From assembly GCF_047238345.1 (NCBI RefSeq), contig NZ_JBDFMQ010000001.1, positions 2,046,001 to 2,110,000 on the forward strand: a stretch of DNA of 64,000 bases, given 5' to 3'. This document shows positions 53,990 through 62,971 of this stretch, in pieces; positions within the stretch are counted from its first letter, which is position 1; every line of letters begins with the position of its first letter. The translations under genes were made by a program, and so were the position numbers. This DNA is from Shouchella sp047238345 (GTDB lineage: Bacteria > Bacillota > Bacilli > Bacillales > Bacillaceae_D). The notes below the pieces were generated by a model. It did no database searches and was not told where the DNA came from. It was given only the letters and a program-made list of their open reading frames with translations.

Positions 53990-55557
53990 TAAGCACGCAC
54001 CTCCGCCGTTTCCACAATTTTTCCATTTAGTGACCATGTTCTTGCTTCGGTTACTTGTACATAAATAATTTCGCCAATAACTGACTTTGGTCCAACAAAG
54101 TTTACCAGTCGATTGGTACGTGTTCGTCCAGCTAATACGTCTGGATTCTTTTTACTCTCACCTTCAACAAGCACTTCCACAATTTTATCTTGATAATCTA
54201 AGTTCCGTTTTTCCGAAATCTCGTTTACAAGTGCATTTAAACGAGCCAAACGCTTTTTCTTCACTTCCATTGGTACATTATCTTCCATCCGCGCTGCTGG
54301 AGTTCCTTCGCGTGGAGAATAGATATACGTGAATGCAGCATCAAACTGCATCTCTTCCACTAATGTGAGCATGTCTTCAAATTGCTCATCCGTTTCATTT
54401 GGAAAGCCGACAATTAAATCGGTTGTAAACGAAGCATTCGGAATAGCAGTTTTAATTTTCTTCGCCAGGATTTCATACTCTTCACGAGAATATTTTCTAC
54501 CCATTAATTTCAAAACATCACTATTTCCGTGTTGTACAGGTAAATGAATATGCTCGACAAGATTTCCACCTTGCGCAAGCACGTCAATTAAGTGATCGTC
54601 AAAATCGCGCGGATGGCTTGTTGTAAAACGAACGCGAGGAATGTCAATTTTATGAATAGCATCCATTAGTTCACCAAGGCCACCGTAGTCACCAGGAAGA
54701 TCTTTGCCATATGCATTGACATTTTGACCAAGTAACGTTACTTCTTTATAACCTTGACGAGCTAAATCACGCACTTCATGAATGATGTCTTCCGGTAAAC
54801 GACTGCGCTCTTTTCCTCGTGTATAAGGCACAATACAATACGTACAGAACTTATCACAGCCGTACATAATATTTACCCAAGCTTGGGTTTTATTTTGACG
54901 TTTTCTCGGCATGTTTTCTACTACGTCGCCTTCTTTAGACCATACTTCAACGACCATTTCTTTTCCAAAAATGGCTCCTTCTAGAAGGTTCGGCAAACGG
55001 TGAATATTGTGCGTGCCAAAGATTAAGTCAATATGATGGTGCTTTTGTAAAATGCGATTTACAACCGACTCTTCTTGCGACATACATCCACAAACACCAA
55101 TAATCAGTTCGGGTTTTTCAAGCTTTAGTGGTTTAAGATGGCCAATCTCACCAAAGACTTTGTTCTCCGCGTTCTCACGAATGGCACATGTGTTTAAAAG
55201 AATGACATCTGCTTCTGTTGTTTCTGTCGTTTCTTCAAACCCCATCTCTAGCAACATACCTGACATGTTCTCAGAGTCATGTACATTCATCTGACATCCA
55301 TATGTACGTATCATAAATTTCTTCCCTGCACCAAGATTAGCTAATTCGTCAGGAACAATTTTATCGGGACGTATCACTTGAACGTCTTCACGCTTTCGCT
55401 TTCGACCTGACCGATAGTTCGGCTGGTCGTAAATCGCAATTTCACGGCCTTTTATTTTCACGACTTGCTTTTCATCGTCTTCTGAAACAATTCGTGCATC
55501 ACTAAAATCAAAGTAATGGCTGTAATCTTTCGCCTTCTTTTGATCAGTCATATTCAA
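53989..55557 (-). CDS. miaB: tRNA-2-methylthio-N6-dimethylallyladenosine synthase
   Basis: Radical-SAM methylthiotransferase that completes the ms2i6A37 tRNA modification begun by MiaA. The 522-residue protein has an N-terminal UPF0004 domain with three cluster cysteines (YGCQMN, NTCAIRE, GVCGCM). The radical-SAM motif is GCDKFCTYCIVP, and a C-terminal TRAM domain follows. The ~65-residue N-terminal extension is usual for bacilli. The start may be TTG at 55557, 5 nt after AAGGAG, or ATG at 55551. Confidence 0.96.
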   Translation of the reverse strand: MNMTDQKKAKDYSHYFDFSDARIVSEDDEKQVVKIKGREIAIYDQPNYRSGRKRKREDVQVIRPDKIVPDELANLGAGKKFMIRTYGCQMNVHDSENMSGMLLEMGFEETTETTEADVILLNTCAIRENAENKVFGEIGHLKPLKLEKPELIIGVCGCMSQEESVVNRILQKHHHIDLIFGTHNIHRLPNLLEGAIFGKEMVVEVWSKEGDVVENMPRKRQNKTQAWVNIMYGCDKFCTYCIVPYTRGKERSRLPEDIIHEVRDLARQGYKEVTLLGQNVNAYGKDLPGDYGGLGELMDAIHKIDIPRVRFTTSHPRDFDDHLIDVLAQGGNLVEHIHLPVQHGNSDVLKLMGRKYSREEYEILAKKIKTAIPNASFTTDLIVGFPNETDEQFEDMLTLVEEMQFDAAFTYIYSPREGTPAARMEDNVPMEVKKKRLARLNALVNEISEKRNLDYQDKIVEVLVEGESKKNPDVLAGRTRTNRLVNFVGPKSVIGEIIYVQVTEARTWSLNGKIVETAEVRA

Positions 55558-55726
55558 TTAATCTCCTTCCTTGCAAACAATCCATACCCTTCATATTATA
55601 CGTGGCTCAGCAGTAGAACACAATGACAACGCGCATTTTCATCTGCTCCTATTGTTCATGCGCATAATTCCTGCATTTCTATCATTGATTAGTAGTAATC
55701 TTTCTTACCGCATTGGAGGGAACATC

Positions 55727-56533
55727 ATGATTACGATTGGGGGAGACCCGCTAGACGCAACAACTTTACCAGCTTTATCGACAGTGGAAACAGCTATTAT
55801 TCAAAGTTTAGCAGCTCAAAACGTAACGTACGACTACTCAAGCATTCGCGATTTAAGCTTTGAACTAGCCCTACGTAAGCATACCATCCAAGCTTCGATT
55901 CAATTGTTACAAAGTGGCGCGCGTTTTGAATCATTTATGCGCTCTTATTGCAATCCTCATTATTGGAACCGAATGCCTAACGGCGCGTTTCAATTAAAGC
56001 CTTACGTGAGCCCATCTGATGCGATTGACGATATTTTTCGCAATGGGCAACTTTATGGATTTGAGTGCGCAACGGCGATTATTATGATTTTTTATAAAGC
56101 TGTTAAAGACTCCATTGACCAACAATCGTTTGATCAGCTATTTCAACAACTCTATTTATATTCGTGGGAACATGATGAAGATTTACAGCTGGAGACCCGA
56201 CCAGGTACCGATTATGTGATTGGCGACTGTCTCTATTTTGACAACCCTGATTTCGCACCGCAACATTCTGTTTGGCGCGGAGAGAACGTCATTAAACTTG
56301 ATCAAAATTTATATTATGGTCACGGGATTGCGGTTCGAACAGCAGAAGAAATTATATATCATTTAAATCGATTACGTCGCCCTGGCTCGAGAAGGCCTGC
56401 TCATTTGCTTCCCCAAGTAACACGATTAAACTTTAGACTCGTGCGAACATTCTCACGTAGTGGCTATACCCCACGCACGTCACTTGATTCCGCGATACAC
56501 GTTCGTCATAGCGGGCGGTCCCACTTAACGTAA
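55727..56533 (+). CDS. tgl: Spore coat transglutaminase
   Basis: Protein-glutamine gamma-glutamyltransferase that cross-links coat proteins through Gln-Lys bonds. The 268-residue protein begins MITIGGDPLDA and has catalytic Cys114 in YGFECATAI, with His and Glu candidates in GENVIKLDQNLYYGHG. It is about 20 residues longer than B. subtilis Tgl (245) at the basic C-terminus. ATG at 55727 behind GGAGGGAAC is chosen; the upstream extension to 55571 has no family match. Confidence 0.93.
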   Translation: MITIGGDPLDATTLPALSTVETAIIQSLAAQNVTYDYSSIRDLSFELALRKHTIQASIQLLQSGARFESFMRSYCNPHYWNRMPNGAFQLKPYVSPSDAIDDIFRNGQLYGFECATAIIMIFYKAVKDSIDQQSFDQLFQQLYLYSWEHDEDLQLETRPGTDYVIGDCLYFDNPDFAPQHSVWRGENVIKLDQNLYYGHGIAVRTAEEIIYHLNRLRRPGSRRPAHLLPQVTRLNFRLVRTFSRSGYTPRTSLDSAIHVRHSGRSHLT

Positions 56534-56575
56534 AAAAAGAGAGAAGATGTCGTTGGGACACCTTCTCTCTTTTTA
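56532..56575. terminator. Bidirectional terminator
   Basis: Long stem AAAAAGAGAGAAGaTGTC / GACAcCTTCTCTCTTTTT with a 5-nt loop between convergent tgl and spoVS. Confidence 0.85.
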
Positions 56576-56833
56576 TCTTGGTTCAATAATTAATTTAATG
56601 GCTGTTCGTTCTTCTCCTTCAATCTCTATATCCGTAAATGCTGGAACACAAATGAGATCAATTCCGCTTGGGGCAACGAACCCTCGGGCGATCGCAATTG
56701 CTTTTATGGATTGATTTAGTGCGCCTGCACCGATGGCTTGAATCTCTGCAGCTCCTCGCTCACGAATAACGCCTGCCAAAGCTCCTGCTACTGAATTTGG
56801 TGTCGACTTTGCTGATACTTTTAACACTTCCAT
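56573..56833 (-). CDS. spoVS: Stage V sporulation protein S
   Basis: An 86-residue Alba-like protein needed for normal spore development. It starts MEVLKVSAKSTPNSVAGALAGV and contains the conserved GAGALNQSIKAIAIARGFVAP. ATG at 56833 lies behind AAAGGAGGGG; the reading frame upstream of it is not part of the family. Follows ymdB in the same direction, as in B. subtilis. Confidence 0.97.
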   Translation of the reverse strand: MEVLKVSAKSTPNSVAGALAGVIRERGAAEIQAIGAGALNQSIKAIAIARGFVAPSGIDLICVPAFTDIEIEGEERTAIKLIIEPR

Positions 56834-56946
56834 TTCTACCCCTCCTTTAGCAAATAACAGTTCAATCACTTCAAAAATGAATGCTTGATAGCAATCAGGC
56901 GATTTGCCTTATTACATCTATATTTACGGAGAGGGACAGATATGCC

Positions 56947-57738
56947 TTAATAAATGACTTGCTCGTCTGTACGTGTGATTCGTGAGAGCTGAGTGGCTTT
57001 ATGTGTTTTATCATTAATTGTAATCAGACAGGCATTTAGCTGCCTTTTTCCTTCTGCTACCTCAAACTTTGCTGGGAGGCTTGTTAAAAATTTATGCAGC
57101 ACAGCTTGACGATCCATTCCTAAAATGCCGTCAAGAGGACCAGTCATTCCGACATCCGATAAAAAAGCGGTCCCACCAGGTAAAATACGCTCATCCGCTG
57201 TTTGAACATGAGTGTGCGTCCCAATTACCGCGCTCACTCGCCCATCTAAATACCAGCCCATCGCTTGTTTTTCACTCGTCGTTTCAGCATGAAAATCAAC
57301 AAAAATCACATCTGCTTGACCATCAATTTCTTCTAAAATGTCGTCTGCCTTTTGAAACGGACAATTAACAGGATTCATAAATGTTCTGCCTAGCAAATTA
57401 ATAACAGCCAATTTCACTTGATTAATATTAATAATACGATAGCCAACACCAGGCGTCCCTTCTGGGTAGTTTGCTGGTCGGACAAGCGATGTTGCGTCAT
57501 CAATAAAGGAGAAAATTTCCCGCTTATCCCACGTGTGGTTTCCAAGCGTCACCATTTGTGCACCTTGAGCTAAAAAGCCTTTATAAATTTTTTCCGTAAT
57601 GCCTTTACCATGCGCCGCATTTTCACCATTGATGATCGTGACTGTTGGTTTATATTCTTGCTTTAACTGTTTAATATGCTCGGTAATCATGTCTCTTCCT
57701 GGAGAGCCAACCACATCGCCGATAAATAAAATTTTCAA
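56947..57738 (-). CDS. ymdB: 2',3'-cyclic phosphodiesterase YmdB
   Basis: A 263-residue metallophosphoesterase that hydrolyses 2',3'-cyclic nucleotides and affects biofilm versus motility gene expression. Metal-site motifs are GDVVGSPGRD, NGENAAHGKG, GNHTWDK, DFHAETTSEK and GTHTHVQTADE. It lies about 100 nt after rny, with the rny terminator between. Confidence 0.95.
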   Translation of the reverse strand: MKILFIGDVVGSPGRDMITEHIKQLKQEYKPTVTIINGENAAHGKGITEKIYKGFLAQGAQMVTLGNHTWDKREIFSFIDDATSLVRPANYPEGTPGVGYRIININQVKLAVINLLGRTFMNPVNCPFQKADDILEEIDGQADVIFVDFHAETTSEKQAMGWYLDGRVSAVIGTHTHVQTADERILPGGTAFLSDVGMTGPLDGILGMDRQAVLHKFLTSLPAKFEVAEGKRQLNACLITINDKTHKATQLSRITRTDEQVIY

Positions 57739-57815
57739 AAAACCCCTACTTTCTATTCATTTAAAACTCGTTCTCATTCCGTCAATTTGCGTTCATTATC
57801 GTATGAAACCTCAAA

Positions 57816-57845
57816 AAAATAAAGTGGCTTTCGCCACTTTATTTT
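57816..57845 (-). terminator. rny terminator
   Basis: A perfect 12-bp stem (AAATAAAGTGGC and complement) with a TTTC loop; the minus-strand T-run follows. It overlaps the rny stop. Confidence 0.8.
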
Positions 57846-59416
57846 GCATATTCAACTGCACGAGTTTCGCGAATAACCGTAACGCGTATATGACCTGGAT
57901 AATCTAGTTCTTGCTCTATTTTTTTCGTAATATCTCTTGCCAGACTATGAGCAAGTGTATCATCTACTACGTCAGGCCTTACCATAATGCGAACTTCTCG
58001 ACCTGCTTGAATCGCAAACGTCTTTTCAACACCATCAAATGACTCAGAAATTTCTTCTAGTTTCTCAAGTCTACGAATGTATGTTTCAAGAGTTTCACGT
58101 CTTGCACCAGGTCGTGCAGCGGATAATGCATCTGCTGCTGCAACAAGTGTCGAGATAATAGACGTTGCTTCTACATCACCGTGGTGGGAAGCAATCGCGT
58201 TCACGACAACTGGGTGTTCTTTGTACTTCGTTCCTAGTTCAACACCAATTTCAACGTGACTTCCTTCTACTTCATGATCAATGGCTTTCCCAATATCATG
58301 TAGTAACCCGGCACGTTTTGCTAGTTTAACATCTTCACCAAGCTCCGCAGCCATTAACCCCGTTAAATGTGCCACTTCAATGGAATGTTTTAAAACATTT
58401 TGACCGTAACTTGTACGGAAACGAAGACGACCTAAAATCTTAATTAAATCAGGGTGAAGTCCGTGAACACCAACCTCAAACGTTGTTTGTTCGCCGTACT
58501 CTCGGATCGTCTCATCTACTTCTCTTCTTGATTTATCAACCATTTCTTCAATTCGAGCTGGATGGATACGACCATCCTGCACGAGCTTCTCTAAAGCCGA
58601 ACGTGCAATTTCTCGACGAATTGGATCAAATCCAGAGAGAATGACTGCTTCCGGTGTGTCATCAATGATTAAATCAATTCCTGTTAGTGTTTCTAACGCA
58701 CGAATGTTTCGGCCTTCACGCCCAATAATTCGTCCCTTCATTTCGTCATTCGGTAAATTTACGACAGAAACCGTAGTCTCTGCAACATGATCTGCTGAAC
58801 AACGTTGAATGGCGAGGGAAAGAATTTCTCTGGAGCGCTTGTCCGCCGTTTCTTTCGCTTCAGCTAACTTTTCTTTCACTAAAAGCGCTGATTCTTGGGC
58901 AACTTCCTGCTCTACTTCTTGGCGAATGATCATGCGTGCTTCTTCACGACTTAAACCAGACACTCGCTCTAATTCTTGTTTTTGGTCCAGCAGCAGCTGG
59001 CTCATTTTACTTTCCATCTCTTCAACTTGTCGTTGTTTTTTGGCGAGAGATTCTTCTCGTTTCTCTAATGATTCTTCTTTCTTATCGAGAGTTTCACTTT
59101 TACGATCCAGAATCTCTTCTTTTTGAACCAAACGATGCTCTTGTTTCTGAATCTCATTTCTTCGCTCACGTACGTCGCGCTCTGCATCACTTCTTAGCTT
59201 GTGCACCTCGTCTTTTACTTCGAGTATCGCTTCTTTTTTGTTCGTTTCTGCTTCACGCGTCGCATCATCAATGATTTGCTTCGCTGCTTGCTCCGCACTT
59301 GAAATTTTTCGTTCAGCGATTGATTTTCGAACAAGATATCCAACAACTGCAAAAACTACAGAGACAGCAAGTACAATGAGGCTCAGAACCAAGAGATTTA
59401 ATTCTATGCTTGGCAT
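57839..59416 (-). CDS. rny: Ribonuclease Y
   Basis: Membrane-bound endoribonuclease that initiates mRNA decay, 525 residues. An N-terminal helix (LLVLSLIVLAVSVVFAVVG) is followed by a long coiled coil (about 30-205). A KH domain (GRIIGREGRNIRALE) and an HD domain (LLHDIGKAIDHE) complete the chain. ATG at 59416 after GGGAGGTG is chosen over the longer frame. It is downstream of the split Rad50 operon with a 134-nt gap. Confidence 0.97.
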   Translation of the reverse strand: MPSIELNLLVLSLIVLAVSVVFAVVGYLVRKSIAERKISSAEQAAKQIIDDATREAETNKKEAILEVKDEVHKLRSDAERDVRERRNEIQKQEHRLVQKEEILDRKSETLDKKEESLEKREESLAKKQRQVEEMESKMSQLLLDQKQELERVSGLSREEARMIIRQEVEQEVAQESALLVKEKLAEAKETADKRSREILSLAIQRCSADHVAETTVSVVNLPNDEMKGRIIGREGRNIRALETLTGIDLIIDDTPEAVILSGFDPIRREIARSALEKLVQDGRIHPARIEEMVDKSRREVDETIREYGEQTTFEVGVHGLHPDLIKILGRLRFRTSYGQNVLKHSIEVAHLTGLMAAELGEDVKLAKRAGLLHDIGKAIDHEVEGSHVEIGVELGTKYKEHPVVVNAIASHHGDVEATSIISTLVAAADALSAARPGARRETLETYIRRLEKLEEISESFDGVEKTFAIQAGREVRIMVRPDVVDDTLAHSLARDITKKIEQELDYPGHIRVTVIRETRAVEYAK

Positions 59417-59550
59417 CGTTACACCTCCCTTGCTATCCAATTGTTGGTTTAAATGTTTCACATTTGTTAATCAATAATGAATATATACATAAAAATACAA
59501 CAGTGATACATTGGTATCATCCATTATTTTACGCTTCACACCTTTTAATG

Positions 59551-60219
59551 TCAAGGGCTCGTCGCTTCTACAACATGACTGATTCCGTCTCGAATTGTTA
59601 CCATTAATGCTCGATCACTTGATTCTGTTAAGTGATGATTATGAGTAATCATAATGATCTGTCGTCCAAACATTGTCGATAGCGATTTGAGAAATTCATA
59701 GAGGTAGTGTGTATACTCACCGGACACATGTTTTCCAGGTTCATCAAGTAAAAGCGGACCAGCTTGTTTTGGCTGGGTGGTTTCCATTAACGCAACTCGT
59801 AGTGCAAGCGTAACAATGTCTACTACTCCGCCTCCACGGGCATCTTGTGGTTTTGTTTTCACCTTCATACCATCATAATCAGATACGACATACATCTCAG
59901 CAACAGCTCGACTCCCATGCTCTTCTAATTCAATTTCGAACGAGATCATTGGTCCAAATACATATTGTAGTGCATTCGTAACGAGTGTTTCCATTTGTTG
60001 CTTGGCTTGTTTTCTTGCATATTCAGCGGATTGCTGTAGCAGAATCCGGGCTTTTTCATACGTATCAAGCGTTTCTGCATATTCCTCTAAAGCGACTTTG
60101 GCGTCATTTACTCGCTCTTGAATCACATTTCGTTTCTCGTCTAAACGCGTCCACTGCTCTTCTTTCTCTCTTAACGCTCGCTCAAGCGCCTCAATTGTAT
60201 CTAGATTAGTCACGGGCAA
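59551..60219 (-). CDS. Rad50/SbcC-like ATPase, C-terminal lobe (split gene)
   Basis: A 222-residue polypeptide equal to the last part of an SMC/Rad50 ATPase: coiled coil (about 8-85), then the C-terminal ATPase lobe. A variant signature motif ARGGGVVDIV (128-136) is followed by ALRVAL. Walker B GPLLLDEP (154-161) carries catalytic Glu160, and the H-loop THN is at about 192-194. There is no Walker A, which is supplied by the gene at 60454. The start is TTG at 60219 or GTG at 60213, inside the end of the previous gene, so translation is coupled. Confidence 0.8.
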   Translation of the reverse strand: MPVTNLDTIEALERALREKEEQWTRLDEKRNVIQERVNDAKVALEEYAETLDTYEKARILLQQSAEYARKQAKQQMETLVTNALQYVFGPMISFEIELEEHGSRAVAEMYVVSDYDGMKVKTKPQDARGGGVVDIVTLALRVALMETTQPKQAGPLLLDEPGKHVSGEYTHYLYEFLKSLSTMFGRQIIMITHNHHLTESSDRALMVTIRDGISHVVEATSP

Positions 60220-60457
60220 TCAGTTCTTTTGGAATGAGCGACCATGCTCTCTCCATTGATTGTTCAATTTCAGTTTCTAGTTTCACAATCTCTTCATCTA
60301 GCTGTTCAGGCTTGACACCAAGTTCATCTAATTCTTCAAGTAAGCGTTTCTTTTGATTTTCCAGCTCTTCTAATTTCGCTTCCGCTCGATAGCGAAGATC
60401 CTTTGCTTTATCAATCGCTTGCTTCATTTTGTCTAAATCTTGCTCTACTTGCTTCAA
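60206..60457 (-). CDS. Rad50-like coiled-coil linker (split gene)
   Basis: An 83-residue, almost entirely helical protein with heptad-like Leu/Glu/Lys pattern (KQVEQDLDKMKQAIDKAKD, KLEELENQKKRLLEELDELG). It lies exactly where the returning coiled-coil arm of a Rad50 would follow the zinc hook. The start is TTG at 60457 behind GAGGAGG, overlapping the previous stop as TTGA; the end overlaps the next gene by 14 nt. On its own it matches no family I recognise. Confidence 0.7.
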   Translation of the reverse strand: MKQVEQDLDKMKQAIDKAKDLRYRAEAKLEELENQKKRLLEELDELGVKPEQLDEEIVKLETEIEQSMERAWSLIPKELIARD

Positions 60458-61887
60458 TGCGATTCCTCCTCTGTATGTATCGTTTGTCCACAAGTCGGAC
60501 AAATTGGCAATGCTGTTAATGCTTCATTATAATGCTTCAGCTGTTCTTGTTCTTGCTGCTTTGAATGCTGAACAAACGATGTTCCCTCTTCTAAACGTTT
60601 TGTGAGCGCTTGTACTTTCTCTTTGTAGGCTAAAAGCGTTTCGTAACGTTTTGATGTTTGCGAAACCGTTTCTGCGACTTGCTGAGCTTCCAAAACGCCG
60701 TCTACATGCTCTTTTTGCTTTAAATACCGCTGTTTCTCGTCTTCCATTTGCTTGGAACGTTTAGCGTGAGTCATTAGTTGTTTCCAAGCAGTAGCTTGCT
60801 GGCTGATTTGTTGTAGCTGGGTCTCATTAAACGTTTGTAAAAACTGTGTCTTTTCTAAACGAGTGGATACATCTTCCATGTCGCTAGAAAGCTGCTTATT
60901 TTGTTTTTGCAGGCGATCAAGTTTCAACCACATCGTTAAACGCTCTTGAACCAAGCGTGACTGTTGATCGATTTCCGCAAGATCTTTTGTTTTATCAAGC
61001 CATAATTGACAGGTCTGTAAATCTTTTATGACACGTTGCCACTGGGTCTGGACCGAGCTCAACCGCTGTCGTTTTGAAACAAGCTGCTGCAAGGTTTGAT
61101 AAAGAAGTTCCCATGTATCAAGCGCTTTGACCGTTTCTAATGACTGCTTAAGCCGCTGTTCTTGCGCATTTAGCTGGTTGACTTGTCCCTTTCGTTGCTT
61201 CAGGGCTAGAACTTGCTGTTGCTGCTTTTTCACGTCTGCTAATAGAGAAAACCCTTGATCCAGCCCTTTTCTCGCCTCATTCAACGGTTTATAAGGCTCT
61301 AGCGCTTTCGTTGCTTCATCTAATTCATTTTCTTTCCATTTTACTCTTTGAGAAAGCTGCGAAACATCCTTTGACGTGTCGCGAATGGCCATATCTAAAT
61401 AATGGGCACCACTCATTCTCCCAATCGTTTTTGCCCGAATAGAGCCTGTTTGCTCAAGTAAAAATGGCCCTTCTAATTGCTGCGCCACTTGTAGCTGCCA
61501 TTCATGATCAGCATCAATTCGAAATGGCCGCATTTGATGGGCATTCATTACTTCTTCAGGAACGATTGAACCAAATCCTTCTAACACAAGATCTGCTTCT
61601 TCTTCCTTTTTAATGATGTACCGATTTTTAGATGATGTCCGCTCTCGAACGATTGTTGCCCCATTGGCCAGAACAAGCGTGACGCGCACAAAATCTGCGC
61701 CTACCTTTAAAAAATCTGTTCCTCTTGGCTGATTAAATAACGCCCAGCGAATCCCTCTTAATACAGCGGTCTTCCCGCTATCAGACTGACCAACAACAAC
61801 ATTTAATCCATTAGAAAACTCAATTTTCGTGTCTAAATGGGACTGAAAATTTTCTAGTCTGACGGATACAATATTATTCAGAATCAT
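60454..61887 (-). CDS. Rad50/SbcC-like ATPase, N-terminal lobe and coil ending at a zinc hook
   Basis: A 477-residue polypeptide holding the first half of a Rad50-type ATPase. It opens with RLENFQSHLDTKIEF, then Walker A VVGQSDSGKTAVLRG (near 30), an ATPase lobe to about 175, and a long helical region. It stops just after the zinc-hook motif CPTC (463-466). In normal Rad50/SbcC the hook is in the middle of the chain. Walker B is missing here but is present in the gene at 59551. ATG at 61887 after GGGAG is chosen (TTG at 61908 also possible). It overlaps the Mre11-like gene by 14 nt. Confidence 0.82.
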   Translation of the reverse strand: MILNNIVSVRLENFQSHLDTKIEFSNGLNVVVGQSDSGKTAVLRGIRWALFNQPRGTDFLKVGADFVRVTLVLANGATIVRERTSSKNRYIIKKEEEADLVLEGFGSIVPEEVMNAHQMRPFRIDADHEWQLQVAQQLEGPFLLEQTGSIRAKTIGRMSGAHYLDMAIRDTSKDVSQLSQRVKWKENELDEATKALEPYKPLNEARKGLDQGFSLLADVKKQQQQVLALKQRKGQVNQLNAQEQRLKQSLETVKALDTWELLYQTLQQLVSKRQRLSSVQTQWQRVIKDLQTCQLWLDKTKDLAEIDQQSRLVQERLTMWLKLDRLQKQNKQLSSDMEDVSTRLEKTQFLQTFNETQLQQISQQATAWKQLMTHAKRSKQMEDEKQRYLKQKEHVDGVLEAQQVAETVSQTSKRYETLLAYKEKVQALTKRLEEGTSFVQHSKQQEQEQLKHYNEALTALPICPTCGQTIHTEEESH

Positions 61888-62863
61888 CACGCTCCCAACG
61901 CTCTTCAATAACTGTCATCCGTCTTAACGCTTCTTCTCTTACTTTTTCCTCAACGTTTGACATTGCGGCGATTTCTTTAATAATGTCTCCCATTTGCAAC
62001 GTTTCAAAATTTGCCTTTTCTTTTACTTGTTGGACAAAGGCATGAAGCTTTTCTTCTTGATGACTCGCTTTTTCCACATAAGAACGATCTAGTACGCGTT
62101 CACCTTTTTCAGCTCGAAGTCGATGCTCAGTCAATTGAATACCCGACGCTAGTACTTCACCAATTACAACTGTCGGCATTCTTTCCATTTCAGTCCAATG
62201 GTTGTTGATACGAGCAATGGCACCTGGATTGCAAATATATTTTCCATCTCGCTCTTTAATTCCAAAGCCACTATGAAAGTGACCTGTAAATAATACATCC
62301 GCAGTTGTCCCCAAAATATGATCAATCAACGTATGCGGAATTCCTTCTGGTAACGCTTTTTCAACAAGCATGCTGTGGGCAACATGAATGAGAAACGTTG
62401 CGTCTGTTTGATTAACTGGATAGTAGTCGAGCTTTGGATCACGCTGGTCAAGATCATAGTGATATGGTTGACCAGATAACTGCACTCGAATGCCATCTTT
62501 CTCAATAACTCGTGGTTGATCTGGATGAATAAGCGTCATGATGCCAAACGCGTCTAACAGCCCTAACATGGTTCGTGTGACCGTTGCGGGATTATGCCCA
62601 AACGTATCGTGATTACCGGAAATCGCATAAATCGGGGCGTGCGCTTGCCGAAAAATTTGTGCAAATTGCCCCACTGTGCTCGGCGATAGATCAGGTCGAT
62701 CAAACACATCACCTCCGTGAAGCAAAAAATCAACCTCGTGTTCATTTGCTAATGTTATAATTTGTTCGATTTTCGCTTTTATCGTATCCGGAAATTGATC
62801 CAAACGATTTTTAGGCGTGGTTCCACGTATATGTGTATCTGTAAAATATAGAAATTTAATCAT
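61874..62863 (-). CDS. Mre11/SbcD-like nuclease
   Basis: A 329-residue metallophosphoesterase of the Mre11/SbcD type. All five metal motifs are present: DTH (9-11), GGDVFD (50-55), SGNHDT (82-87), HVAHS and GHFHSG. A charged helical tail (about 265-329) could bind the ATPase coil. The start at 62863 (MIKFLYFTDTH) fits the family; an ATG at 62884 is in frame. First gene of the four-gene overlapping operon 62863-59551. Bacilli normally have sbcCD elsewhere, so this is probably a second, distinct complex. Confidence 0.85.
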   Translation of the reverse strand: MIKFLYFTDTHIRGTTPKNRLDQFPDTIKAKIEQIITLANEHEVDFLLHGGDVFDRPDLSPSTVGQFAQIFRQAHAPIYAISGNHDTFGHNPATVTRTMLGLLDAFGIMTLIHPDQPRVIEKDGIRVQLSGQPYHYDLDQRDPKLDYYPVNQTDATFLIHVAHSMLVEKALPEGIPHTLIDHILGTTADVLFTGHFHSGFGIKERDGKYICNPGAIARINNHWTEMERMPTVVIGEVLASGIQLTEHRLRAEKGERVLDRSYVEKASHQEEKLHAFVQQVKEKANFETLQMGDIIKEIAAMSNVEEKVREEALRRMTVIEERWERDDSE

Positions 62864-62932
62864 TTCTATGCCCTGTCCTTTCATCGCTTCTTTCTCTTTT
62901 AGTGTAAAGGATAAACACCTCTTTTTAAAAGA

Positions 62933-62962
62933 AAAGACTTTCCTTGGAAGAGGAAAGTCTTT
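62933..62962 (-). terminator. recA terminator
   Basis: A perfect 11-bp stem (AAAGACTTTCC and complement) with an 8-nt loop and T-rich end on the minus strand, directly after recA. Confidence 0.8.
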
Positions 62963-62971
62963 ATCAGCTTC

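Noticed and set aside
59551..61887. Split Rad50 as a sequencing or frameshift artefact
   Set aside because: Overlapping start/stop junctions and individual ribosome sites at the cuts fit designed gene boundaries; still listed as a possible refutation.
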